From contig JADHYX010000027.1 in assembly GCA_027604685.1 (NCBI GenBank), positions 18,767 through 82,766 on the forward strand: a stretch of DNA of 64,000 nucleotides, read 5' to 3'. This document shows positions 60,400 to 64,000 of the stretch, piece after piece; position 1 is the stretch's first letter; each line of letters opens with the position of its first letter. The stretch comes from Lobulomyces angularis (taxonomy: Eukaryota; Chytridiomycota; Chytridiomycetes; Lobulomycetales; Lobulomycetaceae). Below the pieces are notes generated by a model. That model worked only from the letters and a program-made list of their open reading frames with translations. It ran no database searches and was not told the DNA's origin. The translations under genes were made by a program, and so were the position numbers.

Positions 60400-60768
60400 T
60401 TTTAAACTTTATAGTAGCAGTTTAAGACATAAAGTACTTAAGCAGTTGAAATGAACAATAACTGGCAAATTTGTAAATTTTCCTATCATTCTGCTAATAT
60501 ATATACAATAATAGAGTCTATTTTAATTCACAAATATCTTTCTTTCCTTTTTGTTATTTACAAAGACATTTGGTTGAAGCATGTGCCCCCTTTTGTGGCG
60601 CGTCACACAGAATTTAAAATTTTTTACACTTTTACTACTTACTAAAAAAAGTTTTACTTTTAGCTAAATAGTCCTTCAAATATATTTTACTTTGCAATTG
60701 AGCTTGATATCAAATAAATTTAAAACTCAAACAACAAGCGAGTCTTAATTTACTAGCTGCAATTTGCT
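60400..60768. other. Intergenic region
   Basis: These 369 bases lie between the HNH-like gene and the SH3-RA-RA gene, both on the + strand. A 65-codon frame at 60451-60645 has no introns, motif or helix pattern and is probably chance. The last bases are likely the next gene's promoter and leader. Confidence 0.45.
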
Positions 60769-63681
60769 ATGTCTCAGCCGGAAAACTTGGAAATTGATAC
60801 AAAAAACTTAAATGACAAAGATTTAGAGGATCAGATATCTCTTCAAACTCCCCTCGATGAAAATGTACCTATTGATTTTTCTAGAGTTTATGCATTGCAC
60901 ACTTTTGTTGCAACATTGGAAGGACAAGTGTGCGTAATTCGGAGTGATCCGTTAGAGTTATTAGATGATTCTAATTCATACTGGTGGCTGGTAATTATAA
61001 GCTTTACTTAAAATTTAATTTAGAATATAAAAATAGGTTAAGTGCATCAAAACCGATGAAATTGGCTATATACCTGCCGAAAATATAGAAACTCCTTTTG
61101 AAAGGCTGGCAAGATTAAATTGCCAGAAGAATCATAAAATTGAAGAAATTTTTGATGATACCAACTCTACCTTAAATTTGAAGAAACCAAAAAGGAATTT
61201 AATTTTTGCTGATGGAGTAAACGTTGTATATCTTAACGGTGAACAGGAAGTTTCTGTTTATTGTGATGAAATCGATCCTTTTAATGAAAGTGAATATACA
61301 TTGTCATTTGATAATAATGATTCAGAGAAACTGAATCGAAAGCTATCTAAAACTTTTAGGACTAGTTTTCTTTTTAAGGTAACTTTGATTTTATAAAAAC
61401 GTATTTTTTTTTTCTTATTTGTTTAATAGAAGTTTCTAAAACCAAAACGGGAAAATTCTATAAATTTAAGCCAAGATGATGCAGTATAATAAATATAGTT
61501 CTTTATTGTTAATTTTTTTTACATAGCTTTCAACTGACCTGGGTAAATCTGAGCCAATAAATGTTTTAAGAATTTTTGCTGGTATCATAAATTATTATGA
61601 ATTTTTAGTGAAACTAACTTTTTAAAAAGGAAATGTGGATTTAAAAGCTACTTTCAAAACCGTCGCTATTAACAAGCATATGAAAATCTCAGATCTCTTA
61701 GAAGCCTCAGTGAAAAAATTTAGAATAAACAATGCTTCTCCTAAGGAATATTATTTATCAGTGTTGCATATGGATTCTCGTAACTAATCTAAATTATAAA
61801 ATTTTTTTTAATAGTGTTGTGTTTCTAGAGGAAAAAAGAATAAATGAAGATGATAAGCTGTTTGAATTTTTGGATGCGCTGAGGCATAAATCTTTACCTG
61901 GTGTAGGAGATTTTACTAAAGTGAAGCATTCCGTAGTCACCTCAGGAAAAATCAGTTCAGTGAAAGTCAATGACGATAACATCATAAAAATAATTATAAA
62001 CAAAAAGCTTAACTTATTTGAAAAAAATTATCACCTGATGAGAGTTTTTATGTACGATGATGAAGATGACACTGGAAAAATAAGATTGTATAAAACTATT
62101 GGTGTTGATAGTATGGCAACAGTTGACACTGTCATTCAATTGTCAATAAAAAAATTTAAATTGGAAAAAGAAGAAGGATATGAATATTCCTTACATTCTA
62201 TCTTTAAAGATTTAGGTTGTGTTTTTAATTCGTTCAAATTTTCTAATTTTTATTTAGATGAAAAAAGGGATGGAAGCGAAAACATACGAAATATCTTACA
62301 GATTGGTGATGGAACATCCCATGATATAGATTTTGTGTTGAGAAAGAACTGGATAGGAATTGGCTCAGCACCTAGGAACTCTCAAACTTATACCGAAAAT
62401 ATTATAGATAATGATAAAATAGTACAGTCAAGTGATAATGATTTGCAAGAATTGTTAAAACATAAACCCAGCTTTTTAGAAGAAAATAATTCAAATACCC
62501 CAGCTGGAACATCAATAACTTCGATATCCAGAAATGCTAGTCTCGAAAGCAGTAACGCTGACACAATCATCAAATATGAGGATGAAAAATTTAAAAAGTT
62601 TCAATCTCCTTTATCTAATACCTCAGAGCTGTATAATCTTGATATAGAAAATAATTCGCATTCAACTGCCATTGAATTTCCTACCGTGAATACAAACAAA
62701 ATTGTCCCCCCTCCAAGAAAAATGTCGCTTCCTACTTCCTCTCAACCGCAAGGTTTAAATAGTTTAGATACAAGATATTCATCGCCAACTCAAGCAATTG
62801 AAATTAATGGCAGAAAAACCCCAGATTATAATACATCAGTTTCACCCACACCACCACTCATAAGCAACAGAAGTTCTTCCACAACAGGCTCAGCGCATAG
62901 TGAAACAAATATCAATCAGAACTATGTCTCCAATGGTTTAGTTTCAAATCAACCTTTAAAACCAAAGTTTCAGTACATGGAGCAATATTTGGATGAAATT
63001 ATGAAGGATGAAGTAAATCCAGAAAAAATAGATTACTTGGAAACAGTTTTAAAAGGTAGTAAAAGTGACATCAATGATATTAGGAAGAGTAGTCACAGTG
63101 GTGGAGAATATCAAGATTCTGGCTTGAGCACCCTAATTAAAAAAAATTCTAACCAGCAAATAGGCAACAAATTAAAATCTCCCTCAATCATTATAAGTGA
63201 AGGAAGGAGTTCTCCTACATCTAGTGGACTTAATTCTTCAACCATATCACATACCCCGAGATATTCATCATCACCATCAACGCCGTCAGCAACAAAATCA
63301 CTTTCCAATAGAACTTCAAGTGTCGCAGAAGGAGATTACAATGATTGCGGACTCTCTAGTTTAATTGAGAGAAGAAGGTCACTTGGAAATAATTTTCAAA
63401 GAAGACCAAGTGGAAGCAACAGAGTTAAAATTCGGCCAAATTCGATGCATACCTCTGGCCACCCAAGCTCCATGATGAGTTTGTTTGATGGATTAGAGGC
63501 GGAAATTAATAATTTAAAGATATTAAGCGAAAGTAGTAGTAACGGGCTGGAAAAAAGTACAGTTTTAAACGACTGCAAAGAAGCTGAAATAAGATTAGAT
63601 GATGTTGAAAAAGAACTTGATTTAATATTAGGAAACGTTATTAATGTCTTTAATGAAGATAAGAGCATTGCTGGTATTTAA
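60769..63681 (+). CDS. SH3 and tandem Ras-association domain scaffold protein
   Basis: A polarity or small-GTPase effector scaffold of about 890 residues. The N-terminal SH3-like domain (about 60880-61120) reads YALHTFVATLEGQVCVIRSDPLELLDD, then SYWWLVKCIKTDEIGYIPAENIETPFERLARLN, a form I associate with uncharacterised fungal SH3 proteins. Two Ras-association-like ubiquitin folds follow: NVDLKATFKTVAINKHMKISDLLEASVKKFRINN (about 61625-61740, spliced by a 49-nt intron to QEKRINEDDKLFEFLDAL) and GKIRLYKTIGVDSMATVDTVIQLSIKKFKL (about 62070-62165). The C-terminal half is Ser/Thr/Pro-rich and disordered, ending in a short coiled segment (EAEIRLDDVEKELDLIL). The domain calls are by pattern. Confidence 0.78.
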
Positions 63682-64000
63682 TCCTAGCAAGTTTTGATAC
63701 AATTTTTTAAAATTTTAAAATTTATTTTAATATATAGTTTTTTTTTTCATTGCTGCATTCTTTTTCTATAAATTAACTTTTTTTTTTTTTACTTTTAGAA
63801 TAGTTACGTTAATGTAAATTTAATATTTTTGTTTGTTTTTTATTTTTTTTTTTTTTATTTTATTAGTTGTATTTAATTTAAAGAAAGAAGAAAGAGAAAA
63901 AAATAAAATAAAAATTTAATCAAATTTTATTTGTAACAAAGCTAGAAAAAAAAAAAAATTTAAATAAAAGTGAACAAAAATCTATTCCAATTATTAATTT
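63682..64000. other. Right edge, no gene seen
   Basis: These 319 bases after the SH3-RA-RA stop are mostly T and A runs, the 3' untranslated region and spacer. Nothing else is supported. Confidence 0.5.

Overview
The window is nuclear DNA from a small-genome eukaryote, not a prokaryote. It is very AT-rich, with long A and T homopolymers. Nearly every gene is split by short GT-AG introns of about 40-60 nt. Some introns carry an obvious branch site (for example TACTAAT in the 44-nt intron at 13609-13652), and a few are longer (172 nt, about 200 nt, about 310 nt). TAA, TAG and TGA all serve as stops, so the code looks standard. Gene content points to an opisthokont near the base of the fungi (zoosporic fungus, aphelid-like or a close relative): soluble adenylyl cyclases, CPSF6/CFIm, a double MyTH4-FERM myosin, a fungal-looking SH3/Ras-association scaffold, Met22/Hal2 and Osh-type lipid transfer. 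A complex I subunit (NDUFB8) and an F1 epsilon subunit imply respiring mitochondria, which argues against microsporidia and against complex-I-less lineages such as Rozella. I cannot name the species.

Layout. 1-13 kb: Osh-type oxysterol-binding protein (+), acidic protein of unknown function (+), a single gene fusing an alpha/beta hydrolase to an RNA-triphosphatase-type cysteine phosphatase (-), GT10 fucosyltransferase (+), Met22/Hal2 nucleotidase (-), secreted or membrane-anchored periplasmic-binding-protein-like protein (+), SRPBCC protein (-), thioredoxin (-). 13-23 kb: an 8-kb myosin (-) with motor, IQ and two MyTH4-FERM units, then mitochondrial ribosomal protein mL44 (-). 23-27 kb: CPSF6-like factor, a tiny coiled-coil protein and Sar1 (all +). 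27-40 kb: two head-to-head paralogous soluble adenylyl cyclases sharing a 386-bp promoter region. 40-48 kb: Rho GTPase, PYM, LYRM2, SR-type RNA-binding protein, eIF1 and a sugar transporter in an especially homopolymer-rich stretch. 48-64 kb: NDUFB8, an unrecognised single-exon gene, a Cys/His plus Sel1-repeat protein, a large helical protein of unknown function, ATP synthase epsilon, AK6/Fap7, a membrane protein with an HNH-like zinc domain, and an SH3-RA-RA scaffold.

Most genes are housekeeping (secretion: Sar1, Osh; mitochondria: mL44, LYRM2, NDUFB8, F1 epsilon; RNA: CPSF6, PYM, SR, eIF1, AK6). The accessory interest lies in the hydrolase-phosphatase fusion, the adenylyl cyclase pair with an altered P-loop, the MyTH4-FERM myosin, the binding-protein-like surface protein, the Cys/His-Sel1 protein and the HNH-like membrane protein. 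Gene models were spliced by eye from reading frame and GT-AG logic. Exon edges are confident where two conserved blocks join in frame, and less so elsewhere.
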